Assembly (NCBI RefSeq): GCF_013248995.1
Contig: NZ_JABRPK010000004.1
Coordinates: 153,710-217,709, forward strand
Source of the DNA: Frigoribacterium sp. VKM Ac-2836
GTDB lineage: Bacteria > Actinomycetota > Actinomycetes > Actinomycetales > Microbacteriaceae
Length of the DNA stretch: 64,000 nucleotides
Direction: 5' to 3'
Shown: positions 39,240 through 48,694 of the stretch, in pieces
Position numbering within the stretch: the stretch's first letter is position 1
How the letters are laid out: each line of letters starts with the position of its first letter
The notes under the pieces: generated by a model
The model's input: the letters and a program-made list of their open reading frames with translations, nothing else
Database searches by the model: none
What the model was told of the DNA's origin: nothing
Translations under genes and position numbers: made by a program

Positions 39240-39853
39240 CCGAGACGACCCGCGCCGCCCGAACCGCCTCCCTCTCGCGTGCGACGAGCGAGTCGAGCAT
39301 CACCCTCGCCCTCGACCTCGACGGGTCGGGCCACTCGTCCGTCGACTCGTCGGTGCCGTTCTTCGACCACCTGTTGACCGCCCTGTCGAAGCACTCGTTG
39401 ATCGACCTCGAGGTGGCAGCGACGGGCGACACCCACATCGACGTGCACCACACGGTCGAAGACATCGGCATCACCTTCGGTACGGCGCTCAAGCAGGCCC
39501 TCGGCGACAAAGCCGGCATCTCGCGTTACGGCGATGCGCTCGTCCCGCTCGACGAGGCCCTGGTGCAGGCCGTCGTCGACGTCTCGGGTCGCCCGTACCT
39601 CGTGCACTCGGGCGAGCCCGAAGGGTTCGAGTACCACCTCATCGGCGGGCACTTCACGGGCTCCATGGTCCGTCACGTCTTCGAAGCCATCACCTTCCAC
39701 GCCGGCATCACGGTGCACGTCCGCGTGTTGGGTGGACGCGACCCGCACCACATCGCCGAGGCCGAGTTCAAGGCGTTCGCCCGGGCACTCCGTCAGGCCG
39801 TCGCGCCCGACCCGCGCGTCAGCGGGATCCCGTCCACCAAGGGTGCCCTGTGA
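39236..39853 (+). CDS. hisB: Imidazoleglycerol-phosphate dehydratase
   Basis: The sixth step of histidine synthesis; 205 residues, the single-domain type without a phosphatase. The metal-binding His motifs [11 protein letters not shown] and [17 protein letters not shown] are intact, as are [13 protein letters not shown] and the terminal GIPSTKGAL. It overlaps hisC upstream (GTGA) and hisH downstream (GTGA). Confidence 0.97.
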   Translation: MTETTRAARTASLSRATSESSITLALDLDGSGHSSVDSSVPFFDHLLTALSKHSLIDLEVAATGDTHIDVHHTVEDIGITFGTALKQALGDKAGISRYGDALVPLDEALVQAVVDVSGRPYLVHSGEPEGFEYHLIGGHFTGSMVRHVFEAITFHAGITVHVRVLGGRDPHHIAEAEFKAFARALRQAVAPDPRVSGIPSTKGAL

Positions 39854-40488
39854 CGGGCGTCCGTCCGTCGGTCGTCGTCCTCGACTACGGCAGCGGTAAC
39901 GTCCACTCGGCCGTCAAGGCGCTCGAGCTCGCCGGTGCCGACGTCGAGCTGACGGCCGACCGGGCCCGGGTTCAGGCGGCCGACGGGCTCTTCGTCCCCG
40001 GCGTCGGTGCCTTCGCCGCCGTCATGAGCCAGCTCGAGTCCGTGCGTGGCGGAGAACTGATCGACCGGCGGTTGGCCGGCGGACGCCCGGTCATGGGCAT
40101 TTGCGTCGGCATGCAGGTCTTCTTCGAAGGCGGGGTCGAACGCGGCAACAGCACCGGAGGCCTCGGTGCTTGGCCCGGGGTGGTCGACGAACTCAAGGCC
40201 GACGTCCTGCCTCACATGGGCTGGAACACCGTCGACGTACCCGAGGGTAGCGTGCTGTTCGACGGCGTTGCCGACGAGAGGTTCTACTTCGTCCACTCCT
40301 TCGCGGCTCAAGAATGGTCGCTCGACGTGATCCGCCCCTTCACCGAGCCGCACGTCACCTGGGCCGATCATGGCGGTCGCTTCGTCGCCGCCGTCGAGAA
40401 CGGCCCGCTCTGGGCGACGCAGTTCCACCCCGAGAAGTCGGGGCGGCCGGGCATCCGGTTGCTCTCGAACTGGCTCGGCACCCTCTGA
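39850..40488 (+). CDS. hisH: Imidazole glycerol phosphate synthase glutaminase subunit
   Basis: The glutamine amidotransferase subunit that feeds ammonia to HisF; 212 residues. The catalytic Cys is in [11 protein letters not shown] and His/Glu in [17 protein letters not shown] at the start contacts HisF. HisF itself is not in this window. The GTG overlaps the hisB stop. Confidence 0.96.
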   Translation: MTGVRPSVVVLDYGSGNVHSAVKALELAGADVELTADRARVQAADGLFVPGVGAFAAVMSQLESVRGGELIDRRLAGGRPVMGICVGMQVFFEGGVERGNSTGGLGAWPGVVDELKADVLPHMGWNTVDVPEGSVLFDGVADERFYFVHSFAAQEWSLDVIRPFTEPHVTWADHGGRFVAAVENGPLWATQFHPEKSGRPGIRLLSNWLGTL

Positions 40489-40542
40489 CCCCGACGCGAC
40501 CGACCCGATCGCGCCTCCTGACCCTGCGGTGTCCCGACGCCG

Positions 40543-40548
40543 TAAGAA
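40543..40548 (+). promoter_or_regulatory. Candidate -10 for priA
   Basis: TAAGAA ends 7 nt before the ATG at 40556. It is a weaker match than the others, and priA may simply be read from the his operon. Confidence 0.25.
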
Positions 40549-40555
40549 AGACGAC

Positions 40556-41302
40556 ATGAGCGAGTTCTGCACCACCCCCGCCCTGACCCTGTTCCCCGCC
40601 GTCGACGTGGCGGGCGGTCAGGCCGTGCGCCTGACCCAGGGCGAGGCCGGCAGCGAGACGAACTACGGCGATCCGGTCGCCGCGGCGGACGACTGGGCGA
40701 GCCAGGGCGCCGAGTGGCTGCACCTGGTCGACCTCGACGCGGCGTTCGGGCGCGGCGACAACCGTTCGGTGATCAAGAAGGTCATCAAGCAGGTGAAGGG
40801 CGTCAACGTCGAGCTCAGCGGTGGCATCCGGGACGACAAGTCCCTCGAAGACGCGCTGAGCACGGGCGTCAAGCGCATCAACCTGGGCACCGCCGCCCTC
40901 GAGAACCCCGAGTGGGCCGCCCATGTCATCGCCGAGTACGGCGAGGCGGTGGCCGTCGGGCTCGACGTCCGGGGCACGACCCTGGCAGCGCGGGGCTGGA
41001 CCGAAGAAGGCGGTGACCTCTGGACGGTCCTGGCCCGACTCGAGGAGGCCGGCTGCGCCCGCTACGTCGTGACCGACGTCACGAAGGACGGCACTCTCCA
41101 GGGCCCGAACGTCGACCTGCTCCGTCAGGTGATGGAGCACACCGATCGTCCCGTGATCGCGTCCGGAGGCATCTCGAGCCTCGATGACCTCGCGGCCCTC
41201 CGCGAGCTCGTGCCGCAGGGTCTCGAGGGTGCCATCGTCGGCAAGGCGTTGTACTCGGGTGCCTTCACCTTGGCCGCGGCCCTCGACGTCGCCTCGAACT
41301 GA
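40556..41302 (+). CDS. priA: Bifunctional HisA/TrpF isomerase (PriA)
   Basis: A TIM-barrel isomerase of 248 residues. The conserved [14 protein letters not shown] with catalytic Asp, [23 protein letters not shown] with the second Asp, and the late [11 protein letters not shown] are intact. In actinobacteria this enzyme, PriA, usually serves both histidine (ProFAR isomerase) and tryptophan (PRA isomerase) synthesis; this is assumed from lineage, not proven by sequence. The SseB gene overlaps its stop (TGATG). Confidence 0.95.
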   Translation: MSEFCTTPALTLFPAVDVAGGQAVRLTQGEAGSETNYGDPVAAADDWASQGAEWLHLVDLDAAFGRGDNRSVIKKVIKQVKGVNVELSGGIRDDKSLEDALSTGVKRINLGTAALENPEWAAHVIAEYGEAVAVGLDVRGTTLAARGWTEEGGDLWTVLARLEEAGCARYVVTDVTKDGTLQGPNVDLLRQVMEHTDRPVIASGGISSLDDLAALRELVPQGLEGAIVGKALYSGAFTLAAALDVASN

Positions 41303-42105
41303 TGACCGGCGCGCCCGGCGGATCGGGGCACGCACACGACGGCGTCGGCCCTGAGGCCGACAGTGCGGGTCGTCCCTGGGCCGGACGTACCTTCGACCAC
41401 CACGACACGGCGCACGCGGGGGACGACGGCTCCGCCGATCCGCGCCTCCTGGACGCCCTCCTCGGATTCCGCGAGGGGCGACTCGGTGAGGGCGACGTCG
41501 TCGACGCGTTCCGCCCGGCACGCCTGCTCGTGCCGCTGGTCGCGGTGGCCGGTGACGAGGGTCGTGACGACCACGGCCGCCGCGTCGACAAGACGCAGGA
41601 ACTCTCGATCGTGACGGTCTCGGGGCCCGACGGTCGTGACGTGCTACCGGTCTTCACGTCGGTCAAGACCTTGACCCAGTGGCGTTCCGCGGCCCGACCG
41701 GTGCCCGTGGAGGCCCGCCGGGTGGCCCTCGCCGCCGTTTCCGAATCCACCGACCGCATCGTGCTCGACCCCGGGTCGATCACCGAGTTCGGTCTGCGTC
41801 GACCGGCCGTCTGGGCGGTCGCCCGAGACCTGCCCTGGACGCCGAGTCATCAGGACGAACGGGTCCTCCGCGCGTTCCTCGACGCGTCGCGGGACGAGGA
41901 GGCGCTGGTCAGCCTCGTCGTCGCTCCCGGGTATCGAGACGCTCGACTCGGTGCACCCGAGATCGTGGTGCAGCTGGGGGTGGCGCCCGGCCTCGACCGG
42001 GACGCCCTGCAGTCCCTGCTGCGAAGACTGCAGGCAGCTTGGGCCGCCGACGCGGTGATCGTCGACCGGGTCGACAGCATGTCGGTCAAGGTGGTCCCGG
42101 GCTGA
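41302..42105 (+). CDS. SseB family protein
   Basis: A soluble protein of 267 residues in two parts: a polar N-terminal 40 residues and an SseB-like domain (LLVPLVAVAG, LPVFTSVKTLTQW, IVLDPGS), followed by a C-terminal SseB-like region with APEIVVQLGVAPGLDRDALQSLLRRLQ. SseB proteins are poorly characterised. Linkage to priA is common in actinobacteria. It converges with the DUF1844 gene. Confidence 0.88.
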   Translation: MTGAPGGSGHAHDGVGPEADSAGRPWAGRTFDHHDTAHAGDDGSADPRLLDALLGFREGRLGEGDVVDAFRPARLLVPLVAVAGDEGRDDHGRRVDKTQELSIVTVSGPDGRDVLPVFTSVKTLTQWRSAARPVPVEARRVALAAVSESTDRIVLDPGSITEFGLRRPAVWAVARDLPWTPSHQDERVLRAFLDASRDEEALVSLVVAPGYRDARLGAPEIVVQLGVAPGLDRDALQSLLRRLQAAWAADAVIVDRVDSMSVKVVPG

Positions 42106-42115
42106 GCCCCTCCGT

Positions 42116-42131
42116 GCTCGTCGGGGCGAGC
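42116..42131. terminator. Weak hairpin between SseB and DUF1844 genes
   Basis: GCTCG/CGAGC around a 6-nt loop in the 60-bp convergent gap. There is no T-run. Confidence 0.3.
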
Positions 42132-42165
42132 TGCGGCCGAGGTGCCGGTTGCGTTCGACCTCCGG

Positions 42166-42606
42166 TCAGTTGACGGGGCCGGTGTACTTCTCGCCGGGGC
42201 CCTGACCGATGGCGTCGGGGATGGCCGACGCCTCGCGGAAGGCCAGCTGCAGCGACCGCAGACCGTCGCGGAGCGCACGAGCATGCTGGTCACCGATCTC
42301 GGGTGCGCTGGCCGTGACGAGCCCTGCCAGAGACGTGATGAGCTTGCGGGCTTCGTCGAGGTCGGTCTGATTTTGCGGGTCGTCCGCGAGCCCCACCTTG
42401 ACCGCCGCCGCGCTCATGAGGTGGACACAGACCGTGTTGATCACCTCGACGGCGTTGACGTCGGCGATGTCCCGAGCGGCGTCGTCGCCGAACCGGAGGT
42501 CGTCCTCGAACCGGCTCGTCCCCGATGCCGGGTCGGGGGGTGTCGCCGGGACGGCACCGCCGAAGCGGGCGTCGGGTGTGGGTGCGTCGTCGGGGGAGTG
42601 GCTCAC
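42166..42606 (-). CDS. DUF1844 family protein
   Basis: A protein of 146 residues. After a disordered Asp/Pro-rich start comes the helical DUF1844 core [30 protein letters not shown], then [40 protein letters not shown]. The family is common beside infC in actinobacteria and its role is unknown. The GTG start has GAGGA about 7 nt upstream and is divergent from the infC operon. Confidence 0.88.
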   Translation of the reverse strand: MSHSPDDAPTPDARFGGAVPATPPDPASGTSRFEDDLRFGDDAARDIADVNAVEVINTVCVHLMSAAAVKVGLADDPQNQTDLDEARKLITSLAGLVTASAPEIGDQHARALRDGLRSLQLAFREASAIPDAIGQGPGEKYTGPVN

Positions 42607-42621
42607 GAACTGATCCTCTGC

Positions 42622-42627
42622 TAAACT
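42622..42627 (+). promoter_or_regulatory. Candidate -10 of the infC-rpmI-rplT operon
   Basis: TGCTAAACT is an extended -10 (TAAACT at 42622-42627). Transcription from about 42634 would give a leader of roughly 260 nt. Confidence 0.5.
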
Positions 42628-42633
42628 CGTCCA

Positions 42634-42895
42634 GGCTCGGAGCGTCTGCTCCGTGCGAAAGTGGAGATTCTCCCACCCGCGCTTGACCGTTAGACAAGGT
42701 TACCGGGTTGTTGGCACCCCGTTCGATCAGCACCACCGTCCCCCAGGGGCCTCGAAAGAGGCAGTAGGTGGGCAGGGATCGAGCAGCCAGGGTGCAGTGC
42801 GACGCGTTGCAGATGACGCCCGCACGAAACTCCTCTTTCTCTGGTGGGGCCGCCCGGTCCCGACAGATGCAGAAGAAACGACAGAGGAGTTCCGC
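42634..42895 (+). promoter_or_regulatory. Structured infC leader with anti-Shine-Dalgarno element
   Basis: Hairpins seen are CGGAGC/GCTCCG with loop GTCT (42638-42653), and GCCTC-GAAA-GAGGC (42749-42762) with a GNRA loop, enclosed by CCACC/GGTGG (42733-42771). AACTCCTCT (42828-42836) is fully complementary to AGAGGAGTT (42883-42891), which contains the infC Shine-Dalgarno sequence. The mRNA could therefore switch between open and closed forms. infC-rpmI-rplT operons are autoregulated by L20 or IF-3 in other bacteria. Confidence 0.6.
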
Positions 42896-43525
42896 ATCAG
42901 CGATCCCCGTACGAACGACCGTATCCGCGTCCCCGAGGTCCGCCTCGTCGGGCCTGGCGGAGAACAGGTCGGTGTCGTCCCCATCGCCATGGCCCTGCGT
43001 CTCGCCGCAGAGGCCGAACTCGACCTGGTCGAGGTGGCCCCCAACTCGAAGCCTCCCGTGGCCAAGATCATGGATCACGGAAAGTTCAAGTACGAGGCTG
43101 CGCAGAAGGCGAAAGAAGCTCGTCGCAACCAGGCGAACACGATCCTCAAAGAGGTCCGTTTCCGCCTGAAGATCGACAAGCACGACTACGAGACGAAGCG
43201 CAAGCGCGCCGAGGGCTTCCTCCAGGGTGGCGACAAGGTCAAGGCCATGATCCTGTTCCGTGGGCGCGAGCAGTCGCGTCCCGACCAGGGCGTGCGTCTG
43301 CTCCAGCGCTTCGCCGAAGACGTCGCCGAGTTCGGCAGCGTCGAGTCGACCCCGACCATCGACGGCCGCAACATGGTCATGGTGATCGGCCCGCACAAGA
43401 ACAAGTCCGAGGCCAAGGCCGAGGCCGAGGCTCGCAAGGCGGCTGCCAAGCCCCCGAAGCACCCGACGTCCGACGAGGTCCCGGCCGATGCACCGGCCGA
43501 CCGACCGACAGAAGAAAGTAAGTAA
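42896..43525 (+). CDS. infC: Translation initiation factor IF-3 (probable ATC start)
   Basis: IF-3 controls start-codon selection on the 30S subunit; 209 residues. The N-domain has [24 protein letters not shown], linker [26 protein letters not shown], and a C-domain with [23 protein letters not shown] and [10 protein letters not shown]. The C-terminal tail is Ala/Lys/Pro-rich. No ATG/GTG/TTG fits the family start. GAGGAG lies 6 nt before an ATC codon encoding the usual first position, so I infer an ATC start, in line with the rare AUU start and autoregulation of E. coli infC. The next in-frame alternative, GTG 42797, lacks a good ribosome site and adds unrelated residues. Confidence 0.88.
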   Translation: MSDPRTNDRIRVPEVRLVGPGGEQVGVVPIAMALRLAAEAELDLVEVAPNSKPPVAKIMDHGKFKYEAAQKAKEARRNQANTILKEVRFRLKIDKHDYETKRKRAEGFLQGGDKVKAMILFRGREQSRPDQGVRLLQRFAEDVAEFGSVESTPTIDGRNMVMVIGPHKNKSEAKAEAEARKAAAKPPKHPTSDEVPADAPADRPTEESK

Positions 43526-43528
43526 GAC

Positions 43529-43723
43529 ATGCCCAAGCAGAAGACCCACTCCGGCGCCAAGAAGCGCTTCAAGGTCACCGGTTCCGGCAAGATCATGAAG
43601 CAGCAGGCCGGCATGCGCCACAACCTCGAGGTGAAGAGCGCCAAGCGCAAGGCTCGCCTCAACCAGGACCAGGTGCTCGCGCCCGCCGACGCCAAGGTCG
43701 CCAAGAAGCTTCTCGGTCACTGA
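43529..43723 (+). CDS. rpmI: 50S ribosomal protein L35
   Basis: A small basic protein of 64 residues: [22 protein letters not shown], ending AKKLLGH. It begins 3 nt after the infC stop codon. Confidence 0.98.
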   Translation: MPKQKTHSGAKKRFKVTGSGKIMKQQAGMRHNLEVKSAKRKARLNQDQVLAPADAKVAKKLLGH

Positions 43724-43753
43724 CCGCTGACACGAACGTAGAGGAACAAGAAA

Positions 43754-44140
43754 ATGGCAAGAGTCAAGAGAGCGGTCAACGCCGCCAAGAAGCGTCGCGT
43801 CATCCTCGAGCGTGCCGAGGGTTACCGCGGTCAGCGTTCGCGCCTGTACCGCAAGGCCAAGGAGCAGGTCACCCACTCGCTCGTCTACTCGTACCGTGAC
43901 CGTCGCGCTCGCAAGGGCGAGTTCCGTCGCCTGTGGATCCAGCGCATCAACGCCGCGTCGCGTGCGAACGGCCTGACCTACAACCGCCTGATCCAGGGCC
44001 TGTCCCTGGCCGGCGTCGAGGTCGACCGCCGCATCCTGGCCGAGCTGGCCGTCAACGAGCCCGCCACCTTCGCGTCGCTCGTCGCCACCGCCAAGGCAGC
44101 CCTGCCTGCCGACACCTCGGCCCCCAAGGTCGCCGCGTAG
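43754..44140 (+). CDS. rplT: 50S ribosomal protein L20
   Basis: A protein of 128 residues with the long helical N-terminal extension [38 protein letters not shown] and the globular [27 protein letters not shown]20 is needed for early 50S assembly and represses its own operon in several bacteria. GAGGAACAAGAAA precedes the ATG. Confidence 0.98.
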   Translation: MARVKRAVNAAKKRRVILERAEGYRGQRSRLYRKAKEQVTHSLVYSYRDRRARKGEFRRLWIQRINAASRANGLTYNRLIQGLSLAGVEVDRRILAELAVNEPATFASLVATAKAALPADTSAPKVAA

Positions 44141-44158
44141 ACGCACTCGCATCATCCT

Positions 44159-44206
44159 CGAGGCCCGACGGCCCGACACCCGTTCCGGTGTCGTCGTCGG
44201 GCCTCG
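44159..44206 (+). terminator. Terminator after rplT
   Basis: A 12-bp outer stem CGAGGCCCGACG/CGTCGGGCCTCG encloses an inner CGACACC/GGTGTCG stem. Confidence 0.75.
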
Positions 44207-44289
44207 TGCATGTCCGGCGCCCGTGCGCGGGCTGATTCTCTGCCCGTCCACCCGTTCGCCGGTCCCCCCGGGTACGGCATCATGGACGG

Positions 44290-45105
44290 GTGCCCCACGA
44301 CTCCCTGCTCGACAACCCCCGATCGCCCCGAGTCCGAGCGGTGGCGAAGCTCTCGAAGCGCGACGCCCGCACCGAGACCCGCACCTTCTTGCTCGAGGGG
44401 CCGCAGTCTGTCGGTGAGGCCCTGGCCTTCCGACCCGAGCTGATCGTCGAGCTCTTCGGCACCCCGACCGCCCTCGAGCGCTACCCCGAGGTGTCGGTCG
44501 CTGCCGAGGCCGCGGGCATCGACATCCAGTTCGTCACCGAGCCGGTGCTCGAGGCCATGGCCGACACCGTCACGCCCCAGGGCATCGTCGCCGTCTGTCA
44601 ACAGTTCCCCACGTCGGTCAAGGACGTCTTCGGAGCCGAGCCGAAGCTCATCGTGATCCTCGAGGAGGTCCGCGATCCGGGCAACGCCGGCACCATCATC
44701 CGGGCCGCCGACGCGGCGGGGGCCGACGCCGTCATCATGACCGGCCGGAGCGTCGACCTCTACAACCCCAAGGTCGTGCGGTCCACGACGGGATCGCTGT
44801 TCCACGTGCCGGTCGCCGTGGGTGTCGAGCTGCCGGCGATCGTCGACCGGTGCCGTGAGGCCGGCCTGCAGGTGATCGCTGCCGACGTCAAAGGCGACGA
44901 CCTGCTCGACGCCAGGACCGAGGGAGTGCTGGCCGAACCGACCGCGTGGCTGTTCGGCAACGAGGCCCGAGGTCTCACCGACGCCGATCTGGCGCGTGCC
45001 GACCGCGCCCTGGTCGTGCCCATCTACGGTCATGCAGAATCGATGAACCTCGCCACGGCGGCCTCGGTGTGCCTCTACGAGAGTGCCTTCGCCCACCGCA
45101 GCTAG
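44290..45105 (+). CDS. SpoU/TrmH family RNA 2'-O-methyltransferase
   Basis: A protein of 271 residues. The N-terminal substrate-binding domain ([31 protein letters not shown]) precedes the SPOUT knot with motifs [33 protein letters not shown] and [22 protein letters not shown]. This is the group of 23S rRNA ribose methylases near rplT/pheS in actinobacteria; the exact nucleotide is unknown. A CATCAT hexamer 6 nt before the GTG may be its -10. Confidence 0.93.
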   Translation: MPHDSLLDNPRSPRVRAVAKLSKRDARTETRTFLLEGPQSVGEALAFRPELIVELFGTPTALERYPEVSVAAEAAGIDIQFVTEPVLEAMADTVTPQGIVAVCQQFPTSVKDVFGAEPKLIVILEEVRDPGNAGTIIRAADAAGADAVIMTGRSVDLYNPKVVRSTTGSLFHVPVAVGVELPAIVDRCREAGLQVIAADVKGDDLLDARTEGVLAEPTAWLFGNEARGLTDADLARADRALVVPIYGHAESMNLATAASVCLYESAFAHRS

Positions 45106-45130
45106 CGCCTCCTCGTCCGCCAGGAGGCGC
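45105..45130 (+). terminator. Terminator after the SpoU-type gene
   Basis: GCGCCTCCT/AGGAGGCGC with an 8-nt loop, beginning at the stop codon. Confidence 0.65.
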
Positions 45131-45234
45131 GGTTCTGGTCGGGCGAGGACGTCGCGACCAGACGCGTCGTTTCGTTTTCATTAAGAATCGTCTGTGAATT
45201 TGACCCCGACCTGGGGGTCTGTTTGTGTGGGCGC

Positions 45235-45972
45235 ATGGAACCCCTCGTCGTGGTCGACCACGTCAACAAGCACTTCGGTGACCTGCACGTCCTGAAAGAC
45301 ATCACCACGACGGTGGGCAAGGGTGAGGTCGTCGTCGTGATCGGCCCCAGCGGCTCAGGCAAGTCGACCCTCTGCCGGGCCATCAACCGTCTCGAGACCA
45401 TCGACGACGGTGTCATCACGATCGACGGCACGCGTCTGCCCGAAGAGGGTGCAGAACTCGCACGCTTGCGCGCCGATGTCGGCATGGTGTTCCAGAGCTT
45501 CAACCTCTTCGCGCACAAGAGCGTGCTCGAGAACGTCACCCTGGGGCAGGTGAAGGTCCGCAAGCGGAGCAAGGCCGAGGCCGAGAAGCGCGCGATGCAA
45601 CTCCTCGAACGCGTCGGAGTGGCTGACCAGGCCCAGAAGATGCCGTCGCAACTCTCCGGAGGTCAGCAGCAGCGCGTCGCCATCGCGAGAGCCCTGGCCA
45701 TGGACCCCAAGGTCATGCTGCTCGACGAGCCGACCAGCGCCCTCGACCCCGAGATGATCACCGAGGTGCTCGACGTCATGGTCCAGCTCGCGCAGGACGG
45801 CATGACGATGATCGTCGTCACCCACGAGATGGGCTTCGCCCGCAAGGCGGCCGACCGCGTCGTCTTCATGGCCGACGGCGAGATCGTCGAGGAAGCCACG
45901 CCCGAACGGTTCTTCACGGCCCCGGCCTCCGACCGGGCCCGCGACTTCCTCTCGAAGATCCTCACGCACTGA
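45235..45972 (+). CDS. gluA: Glutamate-type amino acid ABC transporter ATP-binding protein
   Basis: The ATPase of a polar amino acid importer; 245 residues. It has Walker [11 protein letters not shown]-loop VFQSFNLF, signature LSGGQQQR, Walker B VMLLDEP and switch His in VVTHEMGFA. It leads an operon of ATPase, binding lipoprotein and two permeases, the gluABCD order of Corynebacterium. The ATG at [10 protein letters not shown] is preferred. A TAAGAA-type -10 lies about 50 bp upstream, and a GACCCC/GGGGTC hairpin (45202-45219) sits in the leader. Confidence 0.93.
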   Translation: MEPLVVVDHVNKHFGDLHVLKDITTTVGKGEVVVVIGPSGSGKSTLCRAINRLETIDDGVITIDGTRLPEEGAELARLRADVGMVFQSFNLFAHKSVLENVTLGQVKVRKRSKAEAEKRAMQLLERVGVADQAQKMPSQLSGGQQQRVAIARALAMDPKVMLLDEPTSALDPEMITEVLDVMVQLAQDGMTMIVVTHEMGFARKAADRVVFMADGEIVEEATPERFFTAPASDRARDFLSKILTH

Positions 45973-46060
45973 GCGACGCCGTCGTCGCCGTGTCCCAGGG
46001 CACGGCCCCGGAACCCCCGTCCGCCGTTCGGCGCCCGGGCCACACAGCAAGGAGAACAGA

Positions 46061-46930
46061 ATGCGACTCAGCAAAGGATTCGTCGCCGTAGCCGCAGCCG
46101 CCGTCACGGTGCTCGGCCTCTCGGCCTGCACCGACTCGGCCGCGCCCTCGAGCTCCGTCGAGGTCGACGAGGTGGCCGACTTCGAGGACGGCACGACGAT
46201 GGCGCGACTCGCCGAGGCCGGTGAGATCACCATCGGCACCAAGTTCGACCAACCCCTGTTCGGGCTCGACGACGGATCGGACAACCCGCAGGGCTTCGAC
46301 GCCGAGATCGGCAGGCTCGTCGCGGCCAAGCTCGGCATCCCTGCCGACGGCATCACCTGGGTCGAGACCGTCTCCGCCAACCGCGAGCCGTTCATCCAGA
46401 ACGGCGACGTCGACCTCGTCATCGCGACGTACACCATCAACGACGCTCGCAAGCAGGTCGTGTCGTTCGCCGGCCCCTATTACGAGGCGGGCCAGGACCT
46501 CCTCGTCCTGGAGGGCAACCCGGACGGCATCGAGGGCGCCGATGATCTCGCGGGCAAGGCCGTCTGCACGGTCAGCGGCTCGACGAGTGAAGCGAACGTC
46601 GCCGAGTACACCGACGACATCATCGCCACGGACACCTACTCGAACTGCCTCGAGCCGCTCCGCACCGGTGCGGTCGCGGCCGTGACGACCGACAACGTCA
46701 TCCTGGCCGGCCTCGCCGACCAGAACGAGGGCGAGTTCGAGGTCGTCGGGGCGCCCTTCACCGAGGAGCCCTACGGCATCGGACTGGCACTCGACGACAC
46801 CGACTTCCGCATGTTCATCAACGACACGCTGCAGGATGCCGAAGACGACGGCACCTGGGACGAATTGTGGGAGAAGACGGCCGGCACGGTGTTGGACACC
46901 CCGACCCCGCCCACGATCGACCGTTACTGA
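46061..46930 (+). CDS. gluB: Glutamate-type ABC transporter substrate-binding lipoprotein
   Basis: A protein of 289 residues. The signal peptide has a lipobox LSAC (Cys23), so it is a lipid-anchored outer-face protein. The mature part is an SBP family 3 domain: EITIGTKFDQPLFGLDDG, GFDAEIGRLVAAKLG, VIATYTINDARKQVVSFAGPYYEAGQDLLV and GKAVCTVSGSTS. AAGGAGAA precedes the ATG. Glutamate as ligand is inferred from subfamily and operon order. Confidence 0.94.
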   Translation: MRLSKGFVAVAAAAVTVLGLSACTDSAAPSSSVEVDEVADFEDGTTMARLAEAGEITIGTKFDQPLFGLDDGSDNPQGFDAEIGRLVAAKLGIPADGITWVETVSANREPFIQNGDVDLVIATYTINDARKQVVSFAGPYYEAGQDLLVLEGNPDGIEGADDLAGKAVCTVSGSTSEANVAEYTDDIIATDTYSNCLEPLRTGAVAAVTTDNVILAGLADQNEGEFEVVGAPFTEEPYGIGLALDDTDFRMFINDTLQDAEDDGTWDELWEKTAGTVLDTPTPPTIDRY

Positions 46931-46999
46931 GCACCGCGCGGGCACCCGGGGCGACCTGCTCCGGGTGCCCGCGTCACGAGCCCTGACCGAAGGACCCCG

Positions 47000-47674
47000 T
47001 TGAATCCCTTGGACGTCATCCCCGGCTTCGACGCCGTGACCGACAACTGGCCCCGTTTCTGGGACGGCTTCGTCACGACGCTGCAGCTCCTCGCGCTGTC
47101 CGGCGTCGGCGCGATCGTCATCGGGTTCGTCGTCGCCGCGCTGCGGATCTCGCCGGTCGCGTCGTTCCGTGTGTTCGCCACCACGTACACGGAGGCCATC
47201 CGCAACATCCCGTTGACGCTCGTGCTCTTCTTCTGCGCGTTCGTGCTGCCCTACCTCGGCGTCGGCATCGGCTACTTCACGCTGGCGACCATCGGACTCA
47301 CGGTCTACACCTCGCCCTTCGTCGCCGAGGCCGTGCGGTCCGGGGTCAACGGGGTGCCGGTGGGCCAGGCCGAGGCGGCGCGCAGCATCGGTCTCGGCTT
47401 CGGCCAGACGCTCACGCTGGTAATCCTGCCGCAGGCGTTCCGCATGGTGATCCCTCCATTGATCAACGTCGTCATCGCGTTGACGAAGAACACGTCGGTC
47501 GCGGGCGGGTTCTTCGTCGCCGAGCTCTTCGCCGCCGGCAAGTTCATCGCCAACGACCGGGGTGACGCGGTGATCACGGCACTGTTGTCGGTGGCCGTGT
47601 TCTACCTCGTCGTCACCATCACCCTGGGTCGTGTCGCGGCCTTCGTCGAGAAGAAGGTCGCGGTCCTGCGATGA
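47000..47674 (+). CDS. gluC: Amino acid ABC transporter permease
   Basis: A protein of 224 residues with five predicted transmembrane helices. The EAA-type coupling loop EAARSIGLGFGQTLTLVILPQAFRMVIPPL is intact, and RNIPLTLVLFF is typical of the HisM/GluC family. The frame begins at a TTG with GAAGGAC about 6 nt upstream, a rare start choice in this window. The next permease gene overlaps its stop (ATGA). Confidence 0.92.
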   Translation: MNPLDVIPGFDAVTDNWPRFWDGFVTTLQLLALSGVGAIVIGFVVAALRISPVASFRVFATTYTEAIRNIPLTLVLFFCAFVLPYLGVGIGYFTLATIGLTVYTSPFVAEAVRSGVNGVPVGQAEAARSIGLGFGQTLTLVILPQAFRMVIPPLINVVIALTKNTSVAGGFFVAELFAAGKFIANDRGDAVITALLSVAVFYLVVTITLGRVAAFVEKKVAVLR

Positions 47675-48606
47675 GCACGAACGTCCTCTACGACGCCCCT
47701 GGCCCCAAGGCCCGCCGTCTATCGCGCATCATCTCGGTGGTCGGCGTCGTGCTGGTCCTCGCCCTCGTCGGCTACGTCCTGTACCTCCTCGGTCGCCCCC
47801 GCGTCAGCGCCAACGGCGCCGTCACGGCTAGTGTGCTCGACCCGTCGCGGTGGGACATCCTGCTCGACCGGAACCTCTGGCGGAACATCGGTGCCGGGTG
47901 GCTCGCGACCATCCGTGCGGCGGCAGTGGCCTCGGTCCTCGCCGTGGCCGTCGGGGTGCTCTTCTCGTTCCTGCGGACGGCCCGCACGGCGTGGGTCCGG
48001 GTGCCCACGACGATCGTGCTCGAGTTCTTCCGTGGCATGCCCGTGCTGCTGATGATGCTCTTCATCCTCCTGGTCTTCTCGACAGGAGCGTTCTGGGCCG
48101 TCGTCCTGGCGTTGGCGGTCTACAACGGCGCGCTGATCGGCGAGGCCTTGCGGTCGGGCATCGCCGCCCTGCCGCGCGGTCAGCGCGAAGCCGGTCTCGC
48201 CATCGGGCTCTCGCCGGTGCGCACCCGCTTCGCCATCGAGTTCCCCCAGGCGTTCCGGCAGATGCTGCCCGTGATCCTGGCGCAGCTCGTGGTGCTGTTG
48301 AAGGACACCTCACTCGGTTACATCGTGGGGTACGTCGAGTTGACCCGCCGGGGGTTGAACCGGCTCGGGACTTCGTACGGCAGCACGTACACCTTCACGT
48401 TGTTCGCGGTGGTCCTGGTCGTGTACCTGCTGACCAACCTCCTGTTCTCGTACGTCGTGCGCGTGGCGGATCGCCGCACCGGTCGTCGTGGAGTCCTCGC
48501 CCGATCGCGCCGTCGTCGCCCCGCGGGGGGTCCTGGACTGCCGACCTCCGACGACGACTCACGACGGACCGCGCCGTCCGAGGGCGGGCGAGATCCCAGA
48601 CCCTGA
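47671..48606 (+). CDS. gluD: Amino acid ABC transporter permease
   Basis: A protein of 311 residues, the second importer permease. An N-terminal helix and a longer first loop precede EFFRGMPVLLMMLFILLVF and the coupling loop REAGLAIGLSPVRTRFAIEFPQAFRQMLPVIL. The C-terminal 40 residues are Arg/Asp-rich and probably cytoplasmic. It ends before a bidirectional hairpin. Confidence 0.93.
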   Translation: MSTNVLYDAPGPKARRLSRIISVVGVVLVLALVGYVLYLLGRPRVSANGAVTASVLDPSRWDILLDRNLWRNIGAGWLATIRAAAVASVLAVAVGVLFSFLRTARTAWVRVPTTIVLEFFRGMPVLLMMLFILLVFSTGAFWAVVLALAVYNGALIGEALRSGIAALPRGQREAGLAIGLSPVRTRFAIEFPQAFRQMLPVILAQLVVLLKDTSLGYIVGYVELTRRGLNRLGTSYGSTYTFTLFAVVLVVYLLTNLLFSYVVRVADRRTGRRGVLARSRRRRPAGGPGLPTSDDDSRRTAPSEGGRDPRP

Positions 48607-48631
48607 GCCGGTGGTGGTCTGCAGACCTCCG

Positions 48632-48669
48632 ACGGCGACGGCATCCCGTGTGCGGGAGGCCGTCGCCGT
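48632..48669. terminator. Bidirectional terminator between gluD and the secreted-protein gene
   Basis: ACGGCGACGGC/GCCGTCGCCGT, an 11-bp outer stem with an inner CCCG/CGGG, in an 88-bp convergent gap. Confidence 0.75.
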
Positions 48670-48694
48670 TTGGTGTCCGCGTGTCACGTCCGCA

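Noticed and set aside
42866..42868. ATG upstream of infC as the start
   Set aside because: It is out of frame with IF-3 and leads into an unrelated short peptide frame.
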